Source: Alkalibacterium sp049389645 (GTDB taxonomy: Bacteria > Bacillota > Bacilli > Lactobacillales > Carnobacteriaceae_A). From it: DNA of 64,000 bases. The stretch spans positions 2,418,001 through 2,482,000 of the forward strand of contig NZ_CP186540.1 of assembly GCF_049389645.1 (NCBI RefSeq), in the 5' to 3' direction. The notes under the pieces were generated by a model that saw nothing but the letters and a program-made list of their open reading frames with translations, was not told the origin of the DNA and ran no database searches. The position numbers were made by a program, and so were the translations under genes. Below, in pieces: positions 53,138 to 62,518 of this stretch (its first letter is position 1; every line of letters starts with the position of its first letter).

Positions 53138-54067
53138 ATGGAAGAAGTAAAAACATTTCAAGATATTATTCTTACACTTCAACAGTTTTGGGCCCAAAAA
53201 GGGTGCATGCTGATGCAAGCCTATGACACAGAAAAAGGGGCTGGAACGATGAGTCCCTATACATTTCTGCGTGCCATTGGACCAGAACCCTGGAACGCCG
53301 CTTATGTGGAACCAAGCCGTCGTCCCGCTGACGGACGTTACGGTAAGAACCCTAACCGTCTGTATCAGCACCATCAATTTCAAGTTGTGATGAAACCTTC
53401 ACCTAAAAACATTCAAGACCTTTATATCGAAAGTTTGAAAGCATTAGGCATCGATCCATTGAAACATGATATCCGCTTTGTCGAAGACAACTGGGAAAAT
53501 CCGTCGCTCGGCTGTGCCGGTTTAGGTTGGGAAGTCTGGCTGGACGGCATGGAAGTCACGCAGTTCACCTATTTCCAGCAAGTCGGTGGTCTGGAAGTGG
53601 ATTCCGTTACCAGTGAACTCACATACGGTCTGGAACGTTTGGCATCATACATTCAAGATGTCGATAGTGTGTACGACATCGAATGGGCACCGGGCGTCAA
53701 ATACGGTGAGATCTTTAAGCACCCGGAATATGAACATTCTGCGTATTCGTTCGATCACAGTGATACGGTCTTTTTATTCAGTCAGTTTTCTGCCTTTGAA
53801 AAAGAAGCACTGAAACAGATTGAAAATAATCTGGTCCATCCTGCCTATGATTATGTACTGAAATGTAGCCACGCCTTCAACCTGCTGGATGCCAGAGGTG
53901 CCGTATCTGCAACAGATCGCCCGGATTATCTCAAACGCATCCGTCATATGGCCCGCTTGATCGCCAAGGCCTTTTTAGAAGAACGGGCGAAACTTTCTTT
54001 CCCACTTTTAAAAGACAATGAAGCAGACAAGTGGATCAAAAAGTATGGCGTTAAGGAGGAGAAATAA
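53138..54067 (+). CDS. glyQ: Glycine--tRNA ligase alpha subunit
   Basis: A 309-residue class II catalytic subunit of the bacterial alpha2beta2 enzyme. The ATG at 53138 follows AAAGGAGAG; the longer frame upstream runs back into the T-box terminator and is not coding. Segments TFLRAIGPEPWNAAYVEPSRRP, GRYGKNPNRLYQHHQFQV and the GLGWEVWLDGMEVTQFTYFQQ part are invariant in the family. glyS starts at the next base after the stop. Confidence 0.97.
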   Translation: MEEVKTFQDIILTLQQFWAQKGCMLMQAYDTEKGAGTMSPYTFLRAIGPEPWNAAYVEPSRRPADGRYGKNPNRLYQHHQFQVVMKPSPKNIQDLYIESLKALGIDPLKHDIRFVEDNWENPSLGCAGLGWEVWLDGMEVTQFTYFQQVGGLEVDSVTSELTYGLERLASYIQDVDSVYDIEWAPGVKYGEIFKHPEYEHSAYSFDHSDTVFLFSQFSAFEKEALKQIENNLVHPAYDYVLKCSHAFNLLDARGAVSATDRPDYLKRIRHMARLIAKAFLEERAKLSFPLLKDNEADKWIKKYGVKEEK

Positions 54068-56152
54068 ATGACACACACATTCTTACTTGAAATAGGATTG
54101 GAAGAAATGCCTGCGAAAGTCGTCGCACCTTCAGCCAATCAATTAAAAGCACTGGTCAAAACGCATCTTAAAGAAAATGGTCTAGGTTACCAAAGATTAG
54201 ACGTCTACAGTACCCCTAGACGCCTGGCAGTGAGCGTGACTGAACTGGAAGAAAAACAGGCGGATAGAAATGAAACTGTTAAGGGTCCCGCTAAGCGGAT
54301 CGCCCTGGATGACGCAGGCAACTGGTCCAAAGCAGCCATCGGTTTTTCTAAAGGTCAAAGAGCCTCTGTGGAAGATATCGTCTTCAAAGAAGTCAACGGT
54401 GAAGAGTACGTGTTTATTGAAAAAGAAATCAAGGGTCAAAGCGCTGAACAGGTGCTGAAAAGCTTGGCTGACCGTCTTCCTTCGATGACATTCCCCGTTT
54501 CAATGAAGTGGGGCAACACGTCTTACAAATTCATTCGTCCGGTTCACTGGCTTGTTGCGTTGCTCGATGATAAAGTCGTCGATATGACACTTTTTGACGT
54601 GAAGTCAGGCAGCGAAACAAGAGGTCACCGCTTTTTAGGAAATGCAGTGACGTTGAAACACGCGTCGGAGTATCAGGCTGCGCTGAAGCAGGAAGCCGTT
54701 ATAGTCGACCGCGAAGAACGTCAAGATGAGATCCTTAAGCAGATCAAAGCCTTATGTCAGGAAAACAACTGGCAAGACCCGACAACCAATGTGTCACTTG
54801 TCAATGAAGTCACGGATCTGGTTGAATACCCGACCGTTTTTCACGGTTCCTTTGAGGAGTCATTTTTGAAGGTGCCTGAAGTCGTGCTGGAAACAGCGAT
54901 GGCTGATCATCAGCGTTACTTCCCCGTCCGTGCAGACGATCAGGATGCCGCCTTTTTACCTTACTTTATAGCTGTCAGAAACGGCAACGACCAGGGACTG
55001 GATCACGTGCGTAAAGGCAATGAAAAAGTCTTGAGTGCACGCTTGGCTGATGCGGCCTTCTTTTATGAAGAAGACAACAAACACGCGATCGATTACTTTG
55101 TTGACAAACTGAAAGCCGTCTCGTTCCATGAAAAAATCGGCTCGCTTTATGAAAAACAGGAACGCATTGAACGCATCGCCCAACTCCTGATTCCGTATTT
55201 CGATTTGAAATCAGAAGCTGAAGCGGATGTGAAACGTGCAGCTCAGATATGCAAATTTGACTTGGTGACACAGACAGTCACAGAATTCACTTCTCTGCAA
55301 GGGCAGATAGCGGGTATATTTGCTCAAGAAAGAGGCGAAACGGAGACGGTATCGAACGCGTTAGCCGAGCAATATTTGCCAGACAGTATGGAAGGTGAGC
55401 TGCCTCGAACAAAAGCAGGTGCCCTGATATCTCTCGCAGATAAAATGGACTCATTGCTGTCGTTCTTCGCTATCGGACTGGTGCCCACAGGGTCGAATGA
55501 TCCTTTCGCTTTGAGAAGACAAGCCATGGGAATCGTACGTATCATCAAAGCCTATGATCTCTCACTTTCCATCACGGATTGGATGGATGCGATCATCCTG
55601 GGAACACAAAACATTGAGACCAAAGCACTTTATGAACAAAACAAAGACAGTGTCAGCCGCTTTATTCTGGACCGCCTGGATCTATGGCTTTCTAAGAATG
55701 CCGGCCTGGATAAAGAATACGACGTAAGAGCAGCTGTCCTCGGGTCATCACACGATAACGTGATCGTTTTGATCGAGCAGGCGCGTGTCTTGAAAGCGGA
55801 GAAACAGTCGGAGCAATTCAAACCGGTGGTCGAATCGCTGACACGTGTAGCCAATCTGGCTGAAAAAGCGGATGATGACATAAGCGTGGACACGAAATTG
55901 CTTGAAACTGATTCAGAGCATAATTTGAATGATGCCGTTAACGCCATCGAAATGATGACGGAAAATGATATCACCGCCGAGCAGAGATGGCAGCAGTTTG
56001 TTCAACTGCATCCATTGATCGACGCCTTTTTCGATGAGAACATGGTTATGGCCAAAGATGAAGCGGTGAAAGCCAATCGTCTGGCACTTTTAAATCGCAT
56101 CAATAAACTGGCTCGACCATTTGCCAAGTTTAATGCATTAGTGATCAAATAA
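54068..56152 (+). CDS. glyS: Glycine--tRNA ligase beta subunit
   Basis: A 694-residue subunit that binds and positions tRNA-Gly. The opening LLEIGLEEMPAKVVAPSANQL, the HD-like region, MSMKWG-like FPVSMKWGNTSYKFIRPVHW and VPEVVLETAMADHQRYFPV are family hallmarks; a DALR-type anticodon-binding domain closes the protein. It directly abuts glyQ, so the subunits are translated together under the T-box. Confidence 0.96.
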   Translation: MTHTFLLEIGLEEMPAKVVAPSANQLKALVKTHLKENGLGYQRLDVYSTPRRLAVSVTELEEKQADRNETVKGPAKRIALDDAGNWSKAAIGFSKGQRASVEDIVFKEVNGEEYVFIEKEIKGQSAEQVLKSLADRLPSMTFPVSMKWGNTSYKFIRPVHWLVALLDDKVVDMTLFDVKSGSETRGHRFLGNAVTLKHASEYQAALKQEAVIVDREERQDEILKQIKALCQENNWQDPTTNVSLVNEVTDLVEYPTVFHGSFEESFLKVPEVVLETAMADHQRYFPVRADDQDAAFLPYFIAVRNGNDQGLDHVRKGNEKVLSARLADAAFFYEEDNKHAIDYFVDKLKAVSFHEKIGSLYEKQERIERIAQLLIPYFDLKSEAEADVKRAAQICKFDLVTQTVTEFTSLQGQIAGIFAQERGETETVSNALAEQYLPDSMEGELPRTKAGALISLADKMDSLLSFFAIGLVPTGSNDPFALRRQAMGIVRIIKAYDLSLSITDWMDAIILGTQNIETKALYEQNKDSVSRFILDRLDLWLSKNAGLDKEYDVRAAVLGSSHDNVIVLIEQARVLKAEKQSEQFKPVVESLTRVANLAEKADDDISVDTKLLETDSEHNLNDAVNAIEMMTENDITAEQRWQQFVQLHPLIDAFFDENMVMAKDEAVKANRLALLNRINKLARPFAKFNALVIK

Positions 56153-56233
56153 TTAGACAAAGAAGGCAGTGAAGCTGTCTTCTTTCGTTTATTAATGGGC
56201 TCAAATGGAGTTCGAATAAAGGAGTATCAGCTT

Positions 56234-57946
56234 ATGTTAAAACAGTTTTTCTCTTATTACCGACCGTATAAAAAGTTATTCACTCTGGATTTTTCGGCCG
56301 CGACGGTTGTAGCCGTTTTGGAGCTGGCCTTTCCCATTATGGTCCAGCAAGTCGTCAATCGGATCCTGCCGAGCGGTGACTGGCCACTTATTGTCTGGGT
56401 GTCCATCGGCTTATTGGTCATCTACGCCATAAACACGACGCTGCATTTTGTCGTTACATATTATGGGCACAAGCTGGGAACGAATATTGAAACCGATATG
56501 CGTCAGGATCTATACAATCACTTGCAGAAACAATCTTTTTCCTATTTTGACGACCGTGAAACGGGCACGCTGATAACACGGTTGACATCCGATCTGTTTG
56601 AGATTGCTGAAGTCGCCCACCATGGACCCGAAGATATCTTTATCACCCTGTTTACATTACTGGGTGCTTTCGGGTTGATGTTAAGCGTTCATGTCCCATT
56701 GGCCATCATGACCTTCATCCTGGTCCCGTTCATCGCTGTTGCACTGGGCTTCTTCAATAAACGTATGACCCAGGTCAATACGCAGATCTATGATGATTTG
56801 GGTAATTTCAGTGCGGGCATCGAAGCCTCAGTCGGCGGGATTCGTGTCGTTCAGGCTTTTTCAAATGAAGATTATGAACAAAGACGTTTTGATCACTTGA
56901 ATCAGGCCTACAAACAATCCAAATATCTCTTTTACAAAACCATGGCTATCAGTCATTCATATAACTACTTTTTTATCCGTCTGATCAGCTTGTTCACCCT
57001 CTTTTTCGGTGCCTATTTCACGATTCAAGGCGAGATAAGCTACGGTGATCTGGTAGCCTTTATACTGTTTGCCAATGTGTTTGTCCGTCCGATCGAACGA
57101 GTGAACCATATGATCGAAAGTTATCCTAAAGGCATTGCCGGGTTTAAACGCCTGCTTGAAGAAATGAGGCTCCATCCTGAGGTCAAAGATACTGATTATG
57201 CTTACGATGTCGAGACCCTTAAAGGAGATATCGAATTCAAAAATGTGGCATTTAGCTACGAAGAAGATCAAGTTGTCCTGGAAGACATCAACTTGAAAAT
57301 CGATGCGGGTGAAACCATCGCCTTCGTCGGACCAAGTGGGGCAGGGAAAACCACGATTTGTAACCTGCTGCCGCGTTTTTATGATATTGACAGTGGTAAG
57401 ATCACCATCGACGGGTATTCCATCAAAGAAATCACCTTGAAATCCTTACGCGAACAGATCGGTGTCGTCCAGCAAGACGTGTTCCTGTTCCCGGGTACCA
57501 TCAAAGAAAACATTTTATATGGTAAACTGGATGCAACAGAAGCTGAAGTCTATGAGGCAGTAAAAATGGCCAATCTCGAAGAGGTGGTCAATAATCTACC
57601 AAGGGGACTGGAAACCCTCATTGGTGAACGCGGGGTCAAATTATCAGGCGGACAGAAACAGCGCTTGTCTATCGCTCGTATGTTCTTAAAGAATCCACCT
57701 ATCCTAATACTCGATGAAGCGACATCCGCTTTGGATACAGAAACGGAACAAGCGATCCAGGGAGCTTTGGAAAGCTTATCTAAAGGTAGAACAACGTTAA
57801 TTATCGCCCATCGTCTGGCAACGATAAAGAATGCAGACCGTATTGTGGTCGTTGCGGATAAAGCGATAGTTGAACAAGGCAGTCATGAGCAATTGATCGC
57901 TCAAGGTGGCGTCTATAAAGCATTGTATGACGCACAATTTTCTTGA
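56234..57946 (+). CDS. ABC exporter, fused membrane and ATPase domains
   Basis: A 570-residue type I exporter half-transporter. The start at 56234 follows AAAGGAG; an earlier frame start at 56195 has no site. Six transmembrane helices are followed by the ATPase with Walker A FVGPSGAGKTTICNL, Q-loop VQQDVFLFP, signature KLSGGQKQRLSIAR, Walker B ILILDEATSALD and H-loop IIAHRL. It probably works as a homodimer, since no partner gene is adjacent. The exported substrate is unknown; lipid or drug export is typical. Confidence 0.88.
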   Translation: MLKQFFSYYRPYKKLFTLDFSAATVVAVLELAFPIMVQQVVNRILPSGDWPLIVWVSIGLLVIYAINTTLHFVVTYYGHKLGTNIETDMRQDLYNHLQKQSFSYFDDRETGTLITRLTSDLFEIAEVAHHGPEDIFITLFTLLGAFGLMLSVHVPLAIMTFILVPFIAVALGFFNKRMTQVNTQIYDDLGNFSAGIEASVGGIRVVQAFSNEDYEQRRFDHLNQAYKQSKYLFYKTMAISHSYNYFFIRLISLFTLFFGAYFTIQGEISYGDLVAFILFANVFVRPIERVNHMIESYPKGIAGFKRLLEEMRLHPEVKDTDYAYDVETLKGDIEFKNVAFSYEEDQVVLEDINLKIDAGETIAFVGPSGAGKTTICNLLPRFYDIDSGKITIDGYSIKEITLKSLREQIGVVQQDVFLFPGTIKENILYGKLDATEAEVYEAVKMANLEEVVNNLPRGLETLIGERGVKLSGGQKQRLSIARMFLKNPPILILDEATSALDTETEQAIQGALESLSKGRTTLIIAHRLATIKNADRIVVVADKAIVEQGSHEQLIAQGGVYKALYDAQFS

Positions 57947-57971
57947 AACAACTCTGACGAGGAGGAGTATT

Positions 57972-58484
57972 ATGGAAACAGAACAAAGACGTGAAGAAAT
58001 TCTTGAAACCTTAAAAACTCGTTCCACACCAATAGTCGCTCGCGAACTGGCGACACAGTTTGATGTCAGCCGGCAAGTCATCGTCGGCGATATCGCTTTA
58101 CTCAGAGCTGCGGGTGAAGATATTTATTCCACGCCCAAAGGGTACATGATGAGAAAAGCCGGGTCCATTGATGTGATATTCCAACTTGTATGTGTGCATA
58201 CGCGTGAAGAAACCATAGAAGAACTTTATACGATTGTGGACTGCGGATGTGAAGTGATGGATGTGATCGTGGAACACCCCTTATATGGCATGATGAGGGG
58301 AGACTTAAATATTTCCAGTCGCCTGGAAGCTGATGAATTTTTTGATAAGCTAAATAAATCCGAGACGCTATTGCTTTCCACTTTAACAGAGGGCATCCAT
58401 ACCCACACGATCAGAGCCAAAGACGACGCGACCCGAGATAAATGTATCCTCAGTCTTAAAGAAAAAGGTTTTTTGTACGAATAA
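57972..58484 (+). CDS. niaR: NAD biosynthesis and niacin transport repressor NiaR (YrxA)
   Basis: A 170-residue repressor starting at ATG 57972, behind GAGGAGG. An HTH_11 domain (IVARELATQFDVSRQVIVGDIALLRAAG) is followed by a 3H domain with conserved histidines (VCVHTREE, VEHPLYGMMRGDLNI, EGIHTHTI) that binds nicotinic acid with a metal. It represses NAD salvage and synthesis genes when niacin is plentiful. The niaX transporter and a matching dyad operator follow at once, which confirms the assignment. Confidence 0.9.
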   Translation: METEQRREEILETLKTRSTPIVARELATQFDVSRQVIVGDIALLRAAGEDIYSTPKGYMMRKAGSIDVIFQLVCVHTREETIEELYTIVDCGCEVMDVIVEHPLYGMMRGDLNISSRLEADEFFDKLNKSETLLLSTLTEGIHTHTIRAKDDATRDKCILSLKEKGFLYE

Positions 58485-58489
58485 AGCTG

Positions 58490-58517
58490 TTGACATCTCC
58501 AGAAAGATGCGTATACT
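58490..58517 (+). promoter_or_regulatory. niaX promoter
   Basis: TTGACA at 58490-58495 and TATACT at 58512-58517, 16 bp apart. It is one of the strongest promoters in the window. Confidence 0.75.
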
Positions 58518-58521
58518 TACT

Positions 58522-58537
58522 AGGTGTAAAGACACCT
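58522..58537. promoter_or_regulatory. NiaR operator
   Basis: AGGTGT-AAAG-ACACCT is a 6 bp perfect inverted repeat covering the expected transcription start of niaX. A GTGT/ACAC dyad is typical of NiaR-controlled genes. Binding would block transcription initiation. Confidence 0.65.
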
Positions 58538-58558
58538 GTATATACATAGAATAAGGAG

Positions 58559-59131
58559 ATGTTTATTATCAAACAGACAAACACTTTAAAGTTGACGATC
58601 ACCGCTTTATTAATGGCCATTGCGATCACGATCCCGATGGTCATGCCGGTCAGAGTTGTGATTCCGCCAATGTCATTCACATTAGCAAGTCACGTGCCAA
58701 TCTTCTTTGCCATGTTTCTTTCACCTTATATCGCTGTCCTGGTATCACTAGGATCGACCGTCGGTTTTCTGCTCGCCGGACTACCTATTGTTATCACAAT
58801 ACGTGCACTCAGCCATGTCGTGTTTGCGCTTGTCGGAGCGTTATATTTAGCAGGAAGAAGAGAAGAAATATTATCATCTCCTGTTAAAAGTCAGATTTTT
58901 TCATTCTGGATCGGTCTGGTACACGCACTGGCTGAAGTTGTGGTTGTTTCTCTGTTTTTCTTAGGTATTTTATCTGGCGGAGATTATTCAGAAAGCTTTT
59001 TTTACGTCGTCTTTTTACTTGTCGGGGTAGGAACACTTGTACACAGCATGGTCGACTTTTTCATTGCGCAAGTTATCTGGAAGAGTCTGGGTAAACGGAT
59101 GAATCGCATTGCAAAAAAAGTGACAGCCTAA
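58559..59131 (+). CDS. niaX: Niacin ECF transporter S component NiaX
   Basis: A 190-residue (or 187-188-residue) membrane protein with about six helices (TITALLMAIAITIPMVMPV, PMSFTLASHVPIFFAMFLSP). It matches NiaX, the substrate-binding S component that works with the shared EcfAA'T module. The start is unusual: AAGGAG (58553-58558) directly touches the ATG at 58559. Its spacing fits ATT at 58565 or ATC at 58568, after which KQTNTLKLT follows. NiaR and its operator lie directly upstream. Confidence 0.87.
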   Translation: MFIIKQTNTLKLTITALLMAIAITIPMVMPVRVVIPPMSFTLASHVPIFFAMFLSPYIAVLVSLGSTVGFLLAGLPIVITIRALSHVVFALVGALYLAGRREEILSSPVKSQIFSFWIGLVHALAEVVVVSLFFLGILSGGDYSESFFYVVFLLVGVGTLVHSMVDFFIAQVIWKSLGKRMNRIAKKVTA

Positions 59132-59155
59132 TTTTTAAACAAAATGTTATGATTT

Positions 59156-59188
59156 GGACCTGTATGGGGTTATCCCAGCAGGTTCTTT
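59156..59188 (+). terminator. niaX terminator
   Basis: GGACCTG and CAGGTTC with an inner GGG/CCC, then a short T run. Confidence 0.65.
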
Positions 59189-59217
59189 AATTGTTTGCAG
59201 GGAATACAAGCGAATTA

Positions 59218-59246
59218 TTTACTTAATAAACGAAATTTGGTATACT
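59218..59246 (+). promoter_or_regulatory. dnaG-rpoD promoter
   Basis: TTTACT at 59218-59223 and extended -10 TGG-TATACT (59241-59246), 17 bp apart. Confidence 0.6.
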
Positions 59247-59321
59247 AAAGATTGATTATTATAGGGTAAGTTCGCCTTTTCTTTAACGCCTATAATCATA
59301 GGTCAGGAAGGGGGATGAAGA

Positions 59322-61187
59322 ATGAGCAGAATACCCGAAGAAACAATTAATTCTATTCGAGATCAAACAGACATTGTTCAAGTTATTTCTCAGTATCTTC
59401 AGTTAAGAAAGTCAGGACAAAATCACTTTGCTTCCTGTCCTTTTCATGACGATAAAACACCGTCCTTCTCAGTCAGTGAGAAAAAACAGATTTATCATTG
59501 TTTCAGCTGTGGAAGAGGCGGAAATGTCTTTAGTTTCCTGCAGGAGATCGAGGGGATTTCGTTTGTAGAAGCCGTTGGTAAAACAGCGGAACTTGCAGAC
59601 ATCCCTATAGACCAGACGATCTTTGATCAGGCAAAACAGAACCGGCCGAGTGTCGATTCAACTAAAGGTAAACTGTTAGCAATGTATGAAAAAGCTGAAC
59701 ATTTTTATCATCATGTCCTCGTAAATACTAAAGCCGGTGAAGAAGCTTACCAGTATTTACTTGATAGAGGCGTTACCGAGGAGAGCATCGAAACATTCAA
59801 AATCGGTTTTTCTCCACCACAAAGAGAAACGTTGAAGCTATATCTTGAAAACGAAAAATTAAGTGAACCAGATATTTTAAGAAAGTCCGGACTATTTTCC
59901 GACAGAGATGACGATAAGTTCTATGATCGCTTTACCAATCGTATCCTTTTTCCTATTAAAGATGCCAAAGGACAAACGGTGGCTTTCTCGGGACGAGCGT
60001 TTATCGATGACGGTCAAACCCGGACGGCTAAATACATGAACAGTCCGGAAACGGAGCTGTTCAATAAGCGGCGGGTGCTGTTCAATTATGACAAAGCACG
60101 CCCGAATATTCGTCGTGAAGGCGAAGTGCTCCTGTTTGAAGGGTTCATGGATGTCATCTCAGCCTGGCAGGTGGGTATCAAGAATGGTTTAGCTACAATG
60201 GGGACCAGTCTGACAGAAGAGCAGGTCCAGACGTTAGATAAAGTGACGGATCACGTGGTCATTGCTTACGATGGTGATGCCGCTGGTTTAGAAGCAATCA
60301 AACGAGCGACCGATTTCATCATGAATGAAACCCATTTTTCGATTGAAATTGCGACATTTCCCGAAAATTTAGATCCCGATGATTTTATTCAGAAAAAAGG
60401 ACCGGACGCGTTCAGAGAATTTTTAGCGCATGGTCGAGATACCTTGATGAGTTTTCTGATGAAGTATCATAAAAAAGAAATCAATGTAAAAAACGAAAGT
60501 GAACGATTAAAATACATTGATATCATTTTGAAAGAATTGACACGTGTGACTTCTGCAGTTGAAAGAGAGTTATACTTAAATCAATTAGCTGAAACGTTTG
60601 ATTTATCTACAGACTCTTTGAAAGAACAGATGCATGGTCACATCGTTGAAAATAAAAAAGAACAGCGGAAACAGCAGAAAAAACGAAGTGAAAAAGAGCA
60701 CAGTACTGAAACAAACCAGCAGCCGGTAGTCATTCGACAGAATAAACCGAAACAAACAGCCGTCATGAAAGCTGAAACGGCCCTGCTGCATCGCTTATTC
60801 ACTTACAACGAGGTTTGGCAGAAACTGACAGCACTGGAAAACGAGCTTGCCTTTTCGACTGAATCGAATCAGCTCCTGTTTTTACTTTACGAAGAGTTTT
60901 ACCATTCACATGATCATCCGAATATTCAATCGTTTATCGATTTTCTACCTGATGACAAACTGAAAAGTAAAGCGTCAGAAATCATGTGGCTTTCTTTAGC
61001 AGAAGAGATCGCGCCTGGGGAAATTGAAGATTATCTTAATTTGATCTGTAATCGCCAGCCTCTGGAGGAACGCCTCATCAGTAAGCGAGAAGCCTTAAAG
61101 GATGCTGAACGTAGTGGAGACAAAGCAAGACAACAATCGTTGAGCATTGAAATCATCAATTTATACCGTCAATTAAAAAACAAATAA
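59322..61187 (+). CDS. dnaG: DNA primase
   Basis: A 621-residue primase that lays RNA primers at the fork. The zinc-binding domain has C39PFH42 and C60FSC63; the TOPRIM core shows EGFMDVI and AYDGDAAG; the C-terminal helicase-interaction region begins near residue 450 after a basic Gln/Lys linker. GGAAGGGGG precedes the ATG. It forms a two-gene unit with rpoD, 28 bp apart: the classic macromolecular synthesis operon without rpsU, which lies at 48002. Confidence 0.96.
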   Translation: MSRIPEETINSIRDQTDIVQVISQYLQLRKSGQNHFASCPFHDDKTPSFSVSEKKQIYHCFSCGRGGNVFSFLQEIEGISFVEAVGKTAELADIPIDQTIFDQAKQNRPSVDSTKGKLLAMYEKAEHFYHHVLVNTKAGEEAYQYLLDRGVTEESIETFKIGFSPPQRETLKLYLENEKLSEPDILRKSGLFSDRDDDKFYDRFTNRILFPIKDAKGQTVAFSGRAFIDDGQTRTAKYMNSPETELFNKRRVLFNYDKARPNIRREGEVLLFEGFMDVISAWQVGIKNGLATMGTSLTEEQVQTLDKVTDHVVIAYDGDAAGLEAIKRATDFIMNETHFSIEIATFPENLDPDDFIQKKGPDAFREFLAHGRDTLMSFLMKYHKKEINVKNESERLKYIDIILKELTRVTSAVERELYLNQLAETFDLSTDSLKEQMHGHIVENKKEQRKQQKKRSEKEHSTETNQQPVVIRQNKPKQTAVMKAETALLHRLFTYNEVWQKLTALENELAFSTESNQLLFLLYEEFYHSHDHPNIQSFIDFLPDDKLKSKASEIMWLSLAEEIAPGEIEDYLNLICNRQPLEERLISKREALKDAERSGDKARQQSLSIEIINLYRQLKNK

Positions 61188-61215
61188 AAAGACTAATCAG
61201 GAGGCCTGTCATTTT

Positions 61216-62349
61216 ATGGCAAAAACAACAAAGAAAACCACGAAAAAGCCTGGAGAAAAATACGAACTCGCAGTTGTCCGTTTCATCAAAGACCTGAAGA
61301 AAGACAAAGAACAGACAGTTTCTTATGTGAAAGTAACGGATGAGTTAGCTGAACCCTTTGGTCTCGAAAAAGAGCAGATGGATGATTTGGTTCAGAAACT
61401 TGAAGACGAAGGAATCGGAGTCGTTGACCAAGACGGTAACCCGTTGACTAAACAGCTCGAGAAACAGGAAAAGGCTGCTGAAAAATTAAAAAAAGAAGAG
61501 ATGATTGCTCCTCCTGGCGTTAAGATCAATGATCCCGTACGCATGTATTTGAAAGAAATCGGCCGGGTCGACTTATTGAACGCTGCCCAGGAAGTTGCAC
61601 TTGCAAAACGGATTGAAGCAGGGGAAATTTTAGCTAAACAAGAATTGGCTGAAGCAAACTTACGACTGGTCGTGTCCATTGCTAAAAGATATGTCGGACG
61701 TGGCATGAGCTTTTTAGATTTGATTCAAGAAGGAAACATGGGACTCATGAAAGCCGTTGAAAAGTTCGACTATGAAAAAGGGTTTAAATTTTCAACATAT
61801 GCCACCTGGTGGATCAGACAAGCCATCACCCGTGCTATTGCCGACCAGGCTCGTACGATTCGTATTCCCGTGCACATGGTCGAAACGATCAACAAACTCG
61901 TCCGTATCCAGCGTCAACTCCTGCAGGATCTAGGCCGTGAACCAACACCGGAAGAAATCGGTGCTGAGATGGACTTGCCTACTGAAAAAGTCAGAGACAT
62001 TCTAAAGATTTCTCAAGAACCTGTTTCTTTAGAAACACCGATCGGCGAAGAAGACGATTCCCACTTAGGGGACTTTATCGAAGATGACGGTGCCACAAGC
62101 CCGGCAGACAATGCCGCGTATGAATTGCTTAAAAACGAGCTGGAAGACGTCCTGGACACGTTAACGGATCGTGAAGAAAACGTACTGCGTTTAAGATTCG
62201 GTCTTGATGACGGTCGCCAGCGTACCTTAGAAGACGTGGGTAAAGTCTTCGGTGTAACGAGAGAACGTATTCGTCAAATCGAAGCAAAAGCGTTAAGAAA
62301 ACTGCGTCACCCAAGTCGTTCGAAACAATTAAAAGACTTTTTAGAGTAA
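61216..62349 (+). CDS. rpoD: RNA polymerase primary sigma factor (SigA/RpoD)
   Basis: A 377-residue vegetative sigma factor. A short acidic/basic region 1.1 is followed by region 1.2 (DPVRMYLKEIGRVDLL), region 2 (LRLVVSIAKRYVGRGMSFLDLIQEG and KFSTYATWWIRQAITRAI), region 3 and region 4.2 (TLEDVGKVFGVTRERIRQIEAKALRKL). The N-terminal lysine-rich stretch of about 15 residues is usual for Lactobacillales. It fits the TTGACA/TATAAT and TGnTATACT promoters in the window. Confidence 0.97.
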   Translation: MAKTTKKTTKKPGEKYELAVVRFIKDLKKDKEQTVSYVKVTDELAEPFGLEKEQMDDLVQKLEDEGIGVVDQDGNPLTKQLEKQEKAAEKLKKEEMIAPPGVKINDPVRMYLKEIGRVDLLNAAQEVALAKRIEAGEILAKQELAEANLRLVVSIAKRYVGRGMSFLDLIQEGNMGLMKAVEKFDYEKGFKFSTYATWWIRQAITRAIADQARTIRIPVHMVETINKLVRIQRQLLQDLGREPTPEEIGAEMDLPTEKVRDILKISQEPVSLETPIGEEDDSHLGDFIEDDGATSPADNAAYELLKNELEDVLDTLTDREENVLRLRFGLDDGRQRTLEDVGKVFGVTRERIRQIEAKALRKLRHPSRSKQLKDFLE

Positions 62350-62418
62350 TCAACAGTTGACAGATATTGCGGGAAAGTGAAAAAACAAGTGTAAAGTAAA
62401 AGTTCTTGTCGCTTTCCT

Positions 62419-62447
62419 TTGCAATCTGTTTATAATTTTGGTATACT
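62419..62447 (+). promoter_or_regulatory. Promoter of the L25/Ctc gene
   Basis: TTGCAA at 62419-62424 and extended -10 TGG-TATACT (62442-62447), 17 bp apart. Confidence 0.65.
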
Positions 62448-62518
62448 AATTCCTGGCTCGTTCAGTTAATGAAATATGCTATTTACTTAAAAATATAATC
62501 CTGGAAGGTGAAAATTTT

